Positions 38,771 through 50,417 of a DNA stretch of 64,000 bases are shown one piece after another. Position 1 is the first letter of the stretch; every line of letters starts with the position of its first letter. This DNA is from Corella eumyota. Lineage: Eukaryota; Chordata; Ascidiacea; Phlebobranchia; Corellidae. The stretch is taken from positions 8,742,001 through 8,806,000 of the forward strand of contig OY720098.1 in assembly GCA_963082875.1 (NCBI GenBank), given 5' to 3'. The position numbers and the translations under genes were made by a program. The notes under the pieces were generated by a model. That model was not told where the DNA came from, ran no database searches, and saw only the letters and a list, made by a program, of their open reading frames with translations.

Positions 38771-38776
38771 CACGTG
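38771..38776. promoter_or_regulatory. CACGTG E-box upstream of MPHOSPH6
   Basis: A palindromic Myc/Max-type E-box 89 bp before the MPHOSPH6 start codon, inside a short GC-richer stretch (about 38760-38825). Ribosome biogenesis genes are often Myc targets; function here is inferred. Confidence 0.35.
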
Positions 38777-38921
38777 TCTGGTCCGGACGTATGTATAACA
38801 CGGAGCGCATCATGGGCGCGGATGTTTTTTATTAATGTGTGCCAAGGCGTTAAATTTCTTGGATTTATTTTAAAAGGGTTAAAAAAAACATGTCAATATG
38901 TAGTTCTAAAAAGATGATGCT

Positions 38922-39091
38922 ACGTTATTACATACATAAAGTTTGATTAGATTATAATCTATAGAAGGAAGTGAAATTTTATGACTACTAAAAATTAACG
39001 TTATTACATACATACGTTATTACATACATAAAGTTTGATTAGATTATAATCTATAGAAGGAAGTGGAATTTTATGACTACTAAAAATTAAC
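38922..39091 (+). repeat. Tandem duplication, 92-bp period
   Basis: Two nearly equal copies beginning ACGTTATTACATACATAAAG at 38922 and 39014, separated by a short partial repeat of the unit start. Each contains the perfect palindrome TAGATTATAATCTA. Confidence 0.85.
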
Positions 39092-39767
39092 ATAAAAATA
39101 ACTTTTCAAATATTTTTGACAACACTAAAATAATTTCAAATATTTTTTTTTCTTTTTTTACGGGGTTTTGTTATCAGTAAAAGGGACTTAAAAATTTTAA
39201 TGAATAATATTATAAAAAATAACTTTGTTTGAAAATATTGAAATGTACTACGATATTCAAAACAGAGACTTAAAAAATTAAGTTAAGTATAACAATACAT
39301 TTTTTGTGTTTCAATTATAAATTCAATAACTAAAAAAGAAAAAAAAAAAACAGGATAAAGCCTAAATCTTTTAAATTTTAACAGAAATTTGTTCGGTCAA
39401 TAAGAGAAAAAAAATTGTTGTTAGTAACCAACAATCTTGAAATGTTTTCAAGTAAGTTTATTCTGTCAATGTGTTTAACGTAAGACTAACTTTATTTGAA
39501 ACTAACAAGACCGTTTAAATTAGAGAAAATCTCTTTAAAGATTTTTAAGTGGTTTTAATTTTTTTATAACTTTACCCAAGCTTTATCAACAATTTGTAAT
39601 GTAAGGTTAACTTAAAATAGTAAGATTAAAAGAATATTTCTCTTGTTGTAAAAAATTATTTTTGTACTCACTTGGCTTTTGATATTTTATGTTAATTGGC
39701 CTGTATTATTATAAATATCAATATGGGTTTTTATGTTTTTATCTGTATTGTAATAAGATGCAGAATT

Positions 39768-40062
39768 TAAGAGAATAAAAAATAAAGGGACAGAAATTTA
39801 AGAAAAGCAAAGATGGAGTAACAGTATCTTAAAAAAACAAAGATCGCATAGACTGTTTATTTGTGTTTAGGTCAACATTATTTTGAAAATAAAAGGGCAT
39901 TTTTTAGAATAGGGTAAGGGTAAGTCTGGGTTAATAAAAATATTTTTAATCAAATGATAGTATCCCCAAATAAACAGTCTATGCGGGATTGTGTTTTTAG
40001 ATTCCGTTTATTCTTTATTACTTTTTATTAATTTCTGTTCCTTTTTTTTCATTCTCTTGTTT
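39768..40062. mobile_element. Foldback (inverted-repeat) element, MITE-like
   Basis: Two arms of about 92 bp are imperfect inverted copies of each other. The inner 18 bp are perfect: GCATAGACTGTTTATTTG at 39846-39863 and its reverse complement at 39967-39984. The outer ends are AAGAGAATAAAAAATAAAGG and the reverse complement of a close match. About 103 bp of spacer lie between. No coding frame and no certain target duplication was found. Confidence 0.6.
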
Positions 40063-40529
40063 TTAGGCAGCCCCGTTATGAACATGTTTAAAAATAATAC
40101 GTTCATACGCTTTATGTTGTTCACTTTACTGGTCTTTTTTTAATTGTGTAAAGTAGTCATATAGTATCTTTATAATCATTTGTACTGTGTACACATTCCA
40201 AGAATGTTTATTTACGAAAGCAAGTACGTTATTTTGCTGGTCCGTTGGTCCGTTAACGGAAAACAAATCGTTTAAATGTTTTTACCGCAGGTTCTTAATT
40301 TATTAAGAGTTTAAGCTGGTAAATTAAAATCAAAACCAAAGTAAAACTAAAAAAAATGAAATTATGTATAACAAAAAAAATTTTTTGATTTTATTAAAGG
40401 GTTGAAATGTTTTTTTATAGAATTATTGATAATTATCTTATAGCTATGTTACCTATTTCAGTTATTCAATTTTTTGATACCAAATTTTTTTTGCAAAACA
40501 TTGAAAAAAATAAGTTATTATGCAATTTT

Positions 40530-40745
40530 TTAAATCTTTTTTTTAATATTATAGCGCGGTTATTCCTGGCAACCCACTGTAATATAAAAACTTTTCTACA
40601 AAACTTTAAAAAACTAAATTGTTTGGCCACTTTAAGATTGACAACAAAAGATTATTATAAAAAAAAATTTTAAATTATTTTTTTGATATTATAGTGCGGT
40701 CATTCCTGGCAAACCTACTTTAATATGAAATCTTTTTTTTTAAAC
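40530..40745 (+). repeat. Two degenerate direct repeats, about 135 bp apart
   Basis: GATATTATAGTGCGGTCATT at 40685 matches AATATTATAGCGCGGTTATT at 40548, both followed by CCTGGCAA and AATAT.AAA. AT-rich flanks also look alike. Origin unknown. Confidence 0.5.
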
Positions 40746-40999
40746 ATTGACAAAATCACATTGTGAATTCCATAAACTTTTATTTGCAAATTATTCTGGA
40801 CTTTGTCAAAAAAAAACAAGTTGGAATAAATATGCCTATTGTTGTTTGAAAAAGAACTATAAACATTTTTATGCCTTCAGTATATATAGGAACAGTCAAG
40901 AAAATAATAACTACTGCCAAAAAAATTAAAAATGGCTAAAGATTATGAATCTAAAAAAACAATTAAACCAGTACTGTTCATTAAAACAAAAAAATTACC

Positions 41000-42690
41000 A
41001 AGTATGTCGTCTAAAAGAAAAAAAAGACGAAAAGATAGCAGAACCAATAAAACAATGTGAAGAAAGAACACCTCTACTGGTACTACAGAAAACAATGTCC
41101 TAGAAAATTATCCATTTGGTAACCCATCAAAATTATTGAAATATTAAACATTGGGCATCAAAGCTGTTATATTAGAAAAAAGGGCACTGAGTTATTAAAA
41201 TTTTATCTTTTGCTTGAGATAAGAATTTTTGGGATATATTCCTGCCATAAAAATGAATGTTAACCCAAGCTGGAAGAATGAGAAACTACTTAAAACTGCT
41301 GACTTGCTGCAGTGGTTCCAAGGTTGAACATCGGGCGTTAAAAAAACTTGAGGTTCTTCAAAAAACTTGGACATCCTGCTGCTATGCTCCAAGGTTAATA
41401 TGGCTTATTTCTACCACATTAAATAACTGCTAGTATACAAACAATTTATAGACAATAAAAGATTATTCAAAAAAAAGAAATTTATTAAACTGTTCTTTTT
41501 TTTTGTGACCAAAGCTTAATGGGCACAATGCTTATCAAAAAAGGCAATTGAAACAAAACGAAAAATTAAAGATGATTGAAATATTTGTCAAAAAGAATCT
41601 GTGAAAAAACAAACATTTATGAATAAGACAAACATATAGAATTGTCTATAAATATCATTCGGTCATAAGCTGATAAACCCAATTAAAAGAAAAAAAAGAT
41701 GGTTGAAAAAGGCAAATATATAAATTTGAACACTTAAAAAAATTAAGAAATCTCAAAAAATGATTTTGCAAAAAACAAATGGATTTACCATTCGTGTTTA
41801 TGTTGTGGTCATTCAAGGCGTACCCAACATAGCAAACACCCAAAATTACTCTGTTTATGGCATAATTTATCACCTATCATGCCACTTAAAGTCTGTAGCT
41901 AAAAAATACAATAAAATAAAAAAAATTGCATAATGTCAAAAAAACAGCTAAAATAAGCTGAAAAAAAGCTAAAAAAAATGAATTAAGTATCAAAAAAACT
42001 AAACTCTACATAGCTATAAGCTTTAAAAATTTAGGAAGTAACTCACCTTACCAAAGATAATCGATGATAACAAACTTAACCTGTGTTAAAAGTTTTTAAC
42101 TGATCAAACCCGTTTCATTGGGTTTATTATTAGAATTCGTATGCAGAACTGGGCTACAGGCGTGTCACGAAATAGCTTACTTGTTTTTGTAAATAACATT
42201 CTGGCATGTGTGTATGGTAGGAATGATTGTAAATGATACTATTATGACTACGGCACACAATTAAAGAAGAGGTCGGTAAATGTGTATGCCATTAAGTGTA
42301 AGAAGTATTATTTTTAATGATATTTATTATAATAAATCCCACACAATTAAAGTTAAAAAAATTTATATTGTTATTCCTAATAAAGTCACCAAAATAACAT
42401 GAAATATTAAGACTGAAGTACATTAATAAATTGTGTTAAAATGTACCAAATTGTATTGGGTAAAATTATTGTTTATTATTTTTAAACTCTTTAATTATTA
42501 TAAGTGAAAACACTAGTTGAAAACTTTTTTGTTAATTTTTTATATTTTTAATCTAATAGTTTAATTTAAACTAAAAAAATTTAATTTAAAAACCTTAATA
42601 CAATTTTAACTAGTGTTTTTACTGATTTTTTGATTTATATTTTTAATTTTAAATAACCTATTAAAAAATCAAATTTTTAAGTATTATACA
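41000..42690. other. AT-rich intergenic sequence
   Basis: No supported gene. Several short open frames occur on both strands but none has splice continuity or family likeness. Confidence 0.5.
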
Positions 42691-42779
42691 GATTTTTTTA
42701 AAGATTGGGGTGTGTTTAATAAACTGTTGCAGACCACTGCAACATGTTGTGTTTTTAGGCGTCTTTACAAGTAAAAATT

Positions 42780-43900
42780 AAATGATTATTTTCATCGCCA
42801 GTCACTGTTAAATGTGTCGAAAACACTTTTTAATTCTTTCTGGTTTTACTAAAATTCAAAAGTTCTAATAACAATGATTAGGATAAGCAATTGGTAAGCG
42901 CTTTTTTTAACAAAACTTTTAAATATCTTAATTTTTTTCTTGTACTTAAAAAACATAGTTAACATTTTCTTAACTACAGATTCAGACATAACATGATGCC
43001 ACTAAATGCACCTTACAGTTTTTCTATTTTTTTTAGCAAATTTTGCAAGAAATAAATTTTATTTTCTATATTTGGTAAGCATTTAAAAGATATTGGGTTT
43101 GTAATAGGTATTTAGATAAATTTAGGCACTTAAGAGTAAACTACATTATATATTTAAATAAAGAAATGTCTTATATTTGTTTTAAATTTTAGACAAACTT
43201 GTACATTTGTCGTCAATCTGTAGAATTGTGCAGTCATTGAGATCGTTTACAGCTTTACCTATCTTTAAAATTTCTAACAACAATGTTAAAATCAACTGGT
43301 AAACTCTTTTATCAATGAATAATTTCTAAGAAGCTTTGTTTTTTATTTAACTTTGAAACATTAGTGATTTTATTTCTTAGATGCAGAGCCAGATAAATCA
43401 TGATCCTACTTAATTCTTGGCCTGCAGATATATTCTTTTGGGAGTAGACCTTTTAATTCAAATAGGGGGTAAGCATTATGACTAGAACTTGTTTTTACAA
43501 CTTGTTGTAGGCACCTATTAAATTGACTTTGGGCTTAAAAATAAACCATCGGTAAGCAATATTTTTCCAGTAAAAAAAAACTAAATCACTTAAATGTTTT
43601 CAATATTTTTTTAGCAAGTTTGAAAAGAAACGAGTTCTGTTTTTTTAAATGCGAAAATTTGGGTAAGTGTTAGAAGATATCAGTTTTCTTATATTAAGTT
43701 TGAAGTATCTATTTGAACAAATTGGGTCAGTAAAAGTAAAGCATTATAATTGTTTTAAATGTTGGACAACTTCTACATTTGTTTATCATTCCTAGAAATT
43801 GTGCGGTCATAGAAATCGATCCAAAAAATCTAGTTTGTTTTATTGTTTTTTTTTATATTTTTAATTCTAAAAGTAAAATCTCTTAATTAAAGTACACCAA
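42780..43900 (+). ncRNA. Possible spliced noncoding locus made of duplicated exon-like units
   Basis: Strong donor words (GGTAAGC, GGTAAGT, GGTAAAC) follow exon-like blocks at about 42893, 43074, 43298, 43468, 43552 and 43663, and pyrimidine-rich TTTTTAG acceptors precede them. The blocks come in diverged sets: ACAACTTCTACATTTGTTTA (from 43768) resembles ACAAACTTGTACATTTGTCG (from 43193), and both lead to a match of GAATTGTGCAGTCATTGAGATCG; CAAATTTTGCAAG (43038) pairs with CAAGTTTGAAAAG (43616); and the ends before the donors at 42893 and 43298 are alike. All frames in the blocks are broken by stops, so a protein is unlikely. A pile of old tandem repeats is the alternative. Confidence 0.3.
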
Positions 43901-44333
43901 ACAAAGCTTGCATCATCAATGACCTTAATAAAATCTCGACGACCCTTGGCACAGCAACTAACGTTAAATGGAACTAAAAGATCAACCAAAAGAGGTCAGT
44001 TAAAAAAATCAAAAAATTAGTAAAAAGTATACTAGATACAACTAATACTCTTTTAATATCGATTACCCCGACCAAATATTAATTCATTTCTATTATTGCT
44101 TCTAGATTCTCTGGACATTAAAAAATTGCCTTAGTTTTGTCAGAATTCTTTAAACAACTCACTTAGCTCAAACTTGTCATTGCCACGTTTTTTACACCTA
44201 CAGTCTCAGTTTTTAGGATGTCAAATAAAAGTTTATTGAAATCTACAGAATCAATCGTAAGTTTGTTAAAAACATTTCAAAAAATAAAATTTTTTCTTTA
44301 ACATTTACATTTTCTTATTTCAACCCCCATTTT

Positions 44334-44535
44334 GTTTCCAGGGTAACAGTAAGAAGCCACTACCCCCGCCACCTTTCCCCCCTTACACTCCCAAAAGGAA
44401 CAGCATAAGAACAATGATTTGTGGTAAATAAGGACAAAGTTTGTAAAAATAATTATTTAACACTGGATTCGTGGGTTTGTTAAAAATTTTTTTTTTTTAA
44501 TTTTACGATAAGGGGCCACTACCCCTGCCACCTTT
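44334..44535 (+). repeat. Duplicated block, copy 1
   Basis: Starts TTTCCAGGGTAACAGTAAG and is about 80 percent alike to 45660-45860. It contains the C-rich phrase CCACTACCCCCGCCACC near its start and CCACTACCCCTGCCACC near its end, with an AT-rich middle (GTGGTAAATAAGG, ATTTAACACTGGATTCGTG). Splice-like borders (TTTCCAG before, GTGGTAAATA after the first part) suggest each C-rich part may be an exon. Confidence 0.75.
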
Positions 44536-45659
44536 ATCTTCCCCAAATCAATATTGTTATAAAGAATGCCATGCCCCCAACTTCATTCCTACAGAAGAAC
44601 AAGACGAATATAGGGGTGAGGAGATTTTACCCCTTTCCCCTTTATATCCTAGTAAGGAAATTTTTACAAAAAGGCTCAAAGTTTGTTATTTACCACTTTA
44701 AACAAATAAAAATAAACTTCTATTTTAAAGCTTTACTACTACATCTTAAAAACCCCCATTTACACCAAGAACCCAACCCTCATATAACTTGGGCAAGCTC
44801 TAGCGTGAACCAAACTTCGACCATTAGACATTAGTCAATGGGTACACCATGTAGAAAACAGTCACCCCCAGTGAAAAGATGATAACAGCAACCTTAACCT
44901 TATGGTAAACCCTATGGTAACCTTTTGGTACCAGAAGGTAACGACTGTCCTTGGATGTAGCAATTAGGACCAAGAGAAAAGGTAAGGCATAATATGAAGA
45001 TATAAATATTAGTTGTTGTAACATTTATTTAAAAAATCAACCAATTTTATTTTCTAAAGTTATTTATTTTTGTTTTTAATAACAGGGCACAAAATGAACG
45101 CTGTGAAATCATGATTCACAAAACAACCACACTGCCATATCTGCCAACAAGTCATCATAAGCAATGGGTGGTGCTGACCGGTTCGAAACATTTACAAAAA
45201 TAAGAAAACCAACAAACTGAAAACAAGTTAAGGTCGACAACTGCTTTATAGAAACAGTAGCAACATTTGCAAAGACCCTATTTTTATTCTTCACCCATGC
45301 TCCTCAACTATGCTAGGTTAACCCATTAAGCCCAGGGATTAGTGATGATACTTTAGGTCGCATAGCAACAGTAAATCGTTGATATGGCCTTATCCAAAAG
45401 ACAGAAATGCAGATAAAGAAACCTAAAAGGTAAAATATCAAAACTTTAAACTTTTTGTTTCATTAATTTTTTTAAGTTTTAATTTTTTTTACAATTTCTA
45501 TTTAAGGTAAGCATTAATTTAAGACTTAAATTTCCCATTCACAGTTCACACTTTTTTGAAGAATCATATTAAAAAGTTTAATTAATTCGAGCCATGTTTG
45601 ATTAAACAAAAAAATATATTTTTTTAATTGTTTTTTTTTAATAATTTTTAATTCTAAAG

Positions 45660-45860
45660 GTTTCCAGGGTGACAGCAAGGAGCCACTACCCCCGCCACCT
45701 TCTTCCCCTCCACTCCCAAAGGAAATAGCATAAGAACAATAATAAGTGGTAAATAAAGACCAAGTTTTGTAAAAATAATTATTTAACACTGGATTCGTGC
45801 GATTGTTAAAAACTTTTTTTTTTAATTTTACAGTAAGGAGCCACTGCCCCTGCCACCCTT
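45660..45860 (+). repeat. Duplicated block, copy 2
   Basis: Second copy of 44334-44535, about 1.33 kb downstream in the same orientation. It keeps the same order: TTTCCAGGGTGACAGCAAGG, the C-rich phrase, GTGGTAAATAAAG, ATTTAACACTGGATTCGTG, a T-rich run, and a second C-rich phrase. Confidence 0.75.
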
Positions 45861-46619
45861 TCCATCAAGTTTTCCTGCTTTACTGCATATTAAGTGGTTG
45901 CCAATATTACCATCCAACAGTTGGTGCCAACCAGTTATCAGAGGCCAGCTTAATCATTCGAAAAACCATTTTAGCAGAACTGCCAGCCTTGCTTTTAGAA
46001 GCACTGCAAATGGTAAAGCGTTCTGGCTAACTTAATGCAGACAGTTATTGTAAAAAGATGGCATCACAGGTTAGAAACATAAAATATTTTCAAAAAATAT
46101 ACTAATAAAAAATGAATGTTTCTCGATTGGATTTTAAAATCAAAATTTTAAACTGTTTTTATTTATTCATTCAGGTTGTAGCATTTAACTTTTGCCAGTC
46201 TAACAACAACACAACCTGCTACGTGCCTGAATTTTATAACAGCATCGCTGCACAAGTCAGCCAAGCTTTCCACTAAACTGTAATTATTAATCAACGAACC
46301 CAAGTTGGTTCGAAAAGTCCCAAAGCAATGTGCACTGATTAACTATACCAACTAACTGTTTCAAGGGTTATGCCTATAAAATATTATAGCCTTCAAAATC
46401 ATTATCATGTTTATTACTTTTAATGTGTTTGTTTTTAATTGTTCTCATTAAGTTTTATGCTTTATTAGGAGTGGTAACATATTTGTTTAGTGTTAGTGGA
46501 TATGTTAACTAATATTTGTCTTTTCGTAGTTATTGGTATTTGTGTGCATTTTGTTTTGATTTACTTTTTTATTTTTGTTTTTATTCTTGTGTGTATATTT
46601 ATGTTTTGTCAACTTTAGT
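45861..46619. other. Intergenic, possible last exons of the duplicated locus
   Basis: Short open frames continue from the C-rich block (one to 46030) but read into stops. No family likeness was seen. Confidence 0.35.
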
Positions 46620-46966
46620 AAGTTCATACAGGGGTTCTTTGGGTAGGCACTTAAACTGAGCTATGGGTAAACACTTTAGTAACCTCAAACAGGATTTCTT
46701 TTGGTAGGCACTTAAACCAAGCTATGGGTAAACACTTTAGTAAGCTTAAACAGAATTTTTTTGGGTAGGCACTTAAACTAAGCTATGGGTAAACAATTTA
46801 GTAAGCTTAAACAGGATTTCTTTGGGTAGGCACTGTAACTACGCTTTAGGTAGGCACTTAAATTATGCTATGGGAAAACACTTTAGTAAGTTTAAACGAG
46901 CGTTATTTTTGTAGGCACTTAAACTATGCTACGGGTGAACATTTTAGTTCAAACAGGATTTTCTTG
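46620..46966 (+). repeat. Minisatellite, 61-bp unit, about five copies
   Basis: Units of 61 bp share GGGTAGGCACTTAAACT, then GCTATGGGTAAACACTTTAG, then a T-rich part. Units start near 46620, 46681, 46742, 46803 and 46888; the fourth is longer because of an inner repeat of TAGGCACT. A partial sixth unit ends near 46966. Confidence 0.85.
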
Positions 46967-47096
46967 GCAAACCATTATCTATCCGTGTTGGACAAAAATA
47001 AACAATTTATCGTTGATGGTTTTTTGTTGTCGTAAGTAGAAGTCGAATTCCGACCCTTAGGTCGACATTTAGACAAATATTTTCTTACACTTTCCT

Positions 47097-47104
47097 TGAC
47101 GTCA
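47097..47104. promoter_or_regulatory. TGACGTCA (CRE-type) site upstream of the transferrin-like gene
   Basis: A lone perfect CRE octamer about 510 bp before the start codon at 47609. It sits in a short GC-richer stretch (about 47095-47160) that may be the promoter. Confidence 0.35.
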
Positions 47105-47608
47105 CTGAAAGTATCCGTTATCCGCGCATGCACTTTGCCTTTAGTATAGAGTACTCCAATCCTGCCTGTTAGATTGTAAATATTAACAAAGTGTGGGCCA
47201 TATTATTAAAACTACTTTGCCGTTAGCTTGCGCTAAACACCTTTGCTATTTAAATATGTATGGTAAGCGAAGTGGTGTCTCTTTTTATAATTATAATATA
47301 TGTCGAAATTCCATTTACCAAGAAGAATTTATATTACCTGAAACTATAAAAGGCAGAAGGCGAAGATTTTATTTTTTGTGTCAAATTTTTGCAACATTTT
47401 TGTCACGAGTTGCAAATAAAGCGAGCGTCAACAATCCAACAACCTGACTAAAATATTTTAAAAACGGTAAAAAAGTTAAAATGAATGTAAGGTTTTATTT
47501 AAAATAAACTTGTTAATATACATAAAAGTAATAGTAATTTATTTTGTAAATCTAACAGGTTGTTTGTTTGGTTTTGGTAGTTAGTTTTAGTTTGTTGAAA
47601 TTATAATT

Positions 47609-50417
47609 ATGTCCACTGTGAAATATAAAAAAACAAAGTTTGATGATGAAAGACCTCTTGCAAGTAACGAAGAAATTTCAACCCAGCCAGAAGTTATTGA
47701 ACTACAGGACAACATATCATCAGTAATTTTTCTTAAGTATTTCTATAATATTTTATTTTAAAAAATTAAATTTTTGTTGTCAGTTGTCTTGAGACTGATT
47801 AGGCTTTTAAATTTAAATGAGGAACTAAATACAAAATCCATATATAGAAAATAAATTAAGTAATAAACTTAATATTTATTAATTTAAAAAAAAAAATTTT
47901 AAGATTGAATATTCTGAGAATACTTTGGAATCACAGGAAGAAACAGAAGAAAATCAATCGACACAAATTGTCTACAAAAAAAGAAGAGTTGAAACTATAT
48001 ACTTGGCTTGGGCAATAGTTGTCACTTTTTTTTTAATAGTTTTTATTATTATTGCAGTTTATGCTCATCCAGGCAGAAGAGGTATTTATATAAAACTTTT
48101 ATTTTTGCTGAATATCAAAACTATACTAATTTTTTTTCTTGTTGCTAGGTGTTGTTGTTTATAATTTATACTTATTTATTATTTAAGACATTTTAGTAGT
48201 AGTTGTATAAAGAAAAATATAATATAGCCTATAATAGTTAAAAGTTTTTTTGCTATACATTTTGAAACTACGTTTTATGCTAGACTTTTGCATTTTAAAT
48301 TTATTTTATTTTAGATATCTCATGGTGCTGCATTTCCCAGTTACAACTTGATAAATGTAAGAATATGTCATTGGCTTTCTACTCTAGTGGGTTTGCACCA
48401 AAAATTTCTTGCATTTTAACTGAAAATGTGGAGCAGTGTGTCCATAAAATTGATAAGGATACCTCTGACGTTATTTCTATTTCAAGTTCCGATTTGTATA
48501 ATTATCGAGATATTTTAAAACCAATCCTGACAGAAGATTATGCGCTAAAACCTTCAGGTAACAAAAACTATTTTTTATTATTAAGTCCTATATATATTTA
48601 TCTGGGTTTGGTGACTATGCCATAACATACTTAAAATGTTTATGTTAATATTAATATTTATGGCATGTTTTAAATCATTAAATTGATTTTGCCATTTTTT
48701 CCGGTTGCATTAATGTAATATTTATTATATATATATATCTTATTATTCACTGTCACTAATGCGCGAAAAACCAAAAAAAAAAAATATATATATATTAATT
48801 TGTAACTGTTTTGTTTAAAATAAGTATTTGGCCTTTTTATTTGTATGTAACTATTGCACGCTGCCAAAATATCTCAAGTATGTTTCTTATTGGAATGTTT
48901 TTTATTTAATAGATGGTTTTGGCTCTTACTTGGTTGCTGTTTTACCAAGAAACAACTCAATTAATTTATCAAATTCTACCGGCACCAAAGCTTGTGTAAT
49001 GGATTTAAATTACACTGTTGGGTATTTTGCCCTGAATCGTAAGCTAAATTATTTATTAGGTTGATTATTATATTGCCAAAACTTTTAAACTGATTCAGAT
49101 AATTTTTACAAATCAAAATGTATTGCGAAATAGATATTATTACTTAAAATATTTTTTGACCATAAGATTATGCCTTTCTTTTTATTTTTTTACAGATTTA
49201 ACAAATCCAACTATGAGTTCCAATAATTGTAATGCAAAATCTTCATTTCTATCTATGTTTAATTCAGCTTGTGTTCCCTCTGATACAGTTAATTTGTGTA
49301 GTGGGTGTAAACAGAATGTCTGTCCACATGAAAAAAATGGTGGATGCAAATTAGGGGATTCAGATTGTATAGCAAGTAAAACCATTAAGTGAGTCATAAA
49401 ATGTTTGTACTACTCTTAAATTGTAATAAAGCTCAGCCTTCTTAAATATAATAAATACGAATGGTACTGTATAATAAGGTAAGGAACTGATTTTGCCTCT
49501 AGGTTTAAACTATTTTTTGCATTTAGTTGTCTGCTATCATTATCAGAAAACAATGTTGTTGCCTTTTTGGATCACATCACTGTTATGAAAAAACTTAAAG
49601 ACAATTCAGTTTGTTGTTTTTCATAAAAAAAATTTGTAATCGAAATTACTTTAAATTTAAGAAGACTTTTTTAATTTTTTAAAATATATATATTTTAAAT
49701 GTTTTTAATTTTTTTGACTAATGTTTTAGTATATATATCAAAGAAAAGTTTAATGACTTTATTTATTTTTAAATTTTGTTTTTAAGGAGTACAATCTTTT
49801 ATGTCCTAATGGTTCAAAAACAAGTTTGTCCAATTATAAAACTTGTAACTTTGGTCAAATACCAGCAAACAGTATTGTGGTTTCAAGTAAAATTCGAAGT
49901 GGAGTGGATATTGAAATACCAAGCGATATTGTTGAAATTCTTCACATTTCTCAGGTCTATAAATCATTTTTTAGAATATCATCAATAACATATATAAACT
50001 TGTGTTACAAATTATAAAATGATGGTAATAAACATATTTTAGGCATCTGTATACTAGCTTTTGTTGATGTCTTTTTTAAAAATTTATTTTGTTACAGTTA
50101 TATTTTGGATCTCATGGTGTTGAACATTTTAACATGTTTTCAAGTCCAACTGGGCAAAGTTTATTGTTCAAGGAATACTCTCGCAAATTGGTGCCTTTAA
50201 AGTTTACTTGCTCTGCCCAGGTAGGGTATTGTGTTTTAATTTTTAAGAAAGAGACTTTACTAACTTTATTAAATATTCATGAAAATTTTTGTGTAATTTT
50301 TATGGGACTTTTTAGGAATTTTTGGGATTAAAATATATGAATATTCAAGCAAGTTTACAATGTACAAACACAAGTCAAAAGTCACTACCTTCTTGCCTAT
50401 TTAAACAATACACCTAA
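47609..50417 (+). CDS. Type II membrane-anchored, one-lobed transferrin-like protein
   Basis: Nine exons: 47609-47722, 47904-48081, 48315-48557, 48913-49038, 49196-49388, 49527-49608, 49787-49954, 50098-50220, 50316-50417; 442 residues, phases consistent. Seen: no signal peptide, a cytosolic basic stretch (YKKRRVET), one membrane helix (about 70-92), then a single transferrin lobe. Matches to human transferrin: WCCISQLQLDKC, CPNGSKTSL (CLDNTRKPV), FNMFSSPTGQSLLF (FQLFSSPHGKDLLF), EFLGLKYM (MYLGYEYV). By eye alignment only one iron ligand is kept: Asp63 becomes Ser, Tyr95 stays Tyr, Arg124 becomes Tyr, Tyr188 is missing, His249 becomes Asn. So it probably does not carry iron in the usual way. 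Role unknown; a receptor or decoy is a guess. Confidence 0.88.

Noticed and set aside
44824-45294. Two short minus-strand frames (44824-45024 and 45109-45294) with hydrophobic stretches
   Set aside because: Each is about 60 codons, and AT-rich DNA often gives Leu/Ile/Phe-rich frames. No splice sites or relatives support them.
47193-47447. 84-codon open frame before the transferrin-like gene
   Set aside because: It opens with GTG, has no splice link to the next gene, and shows no known motif.
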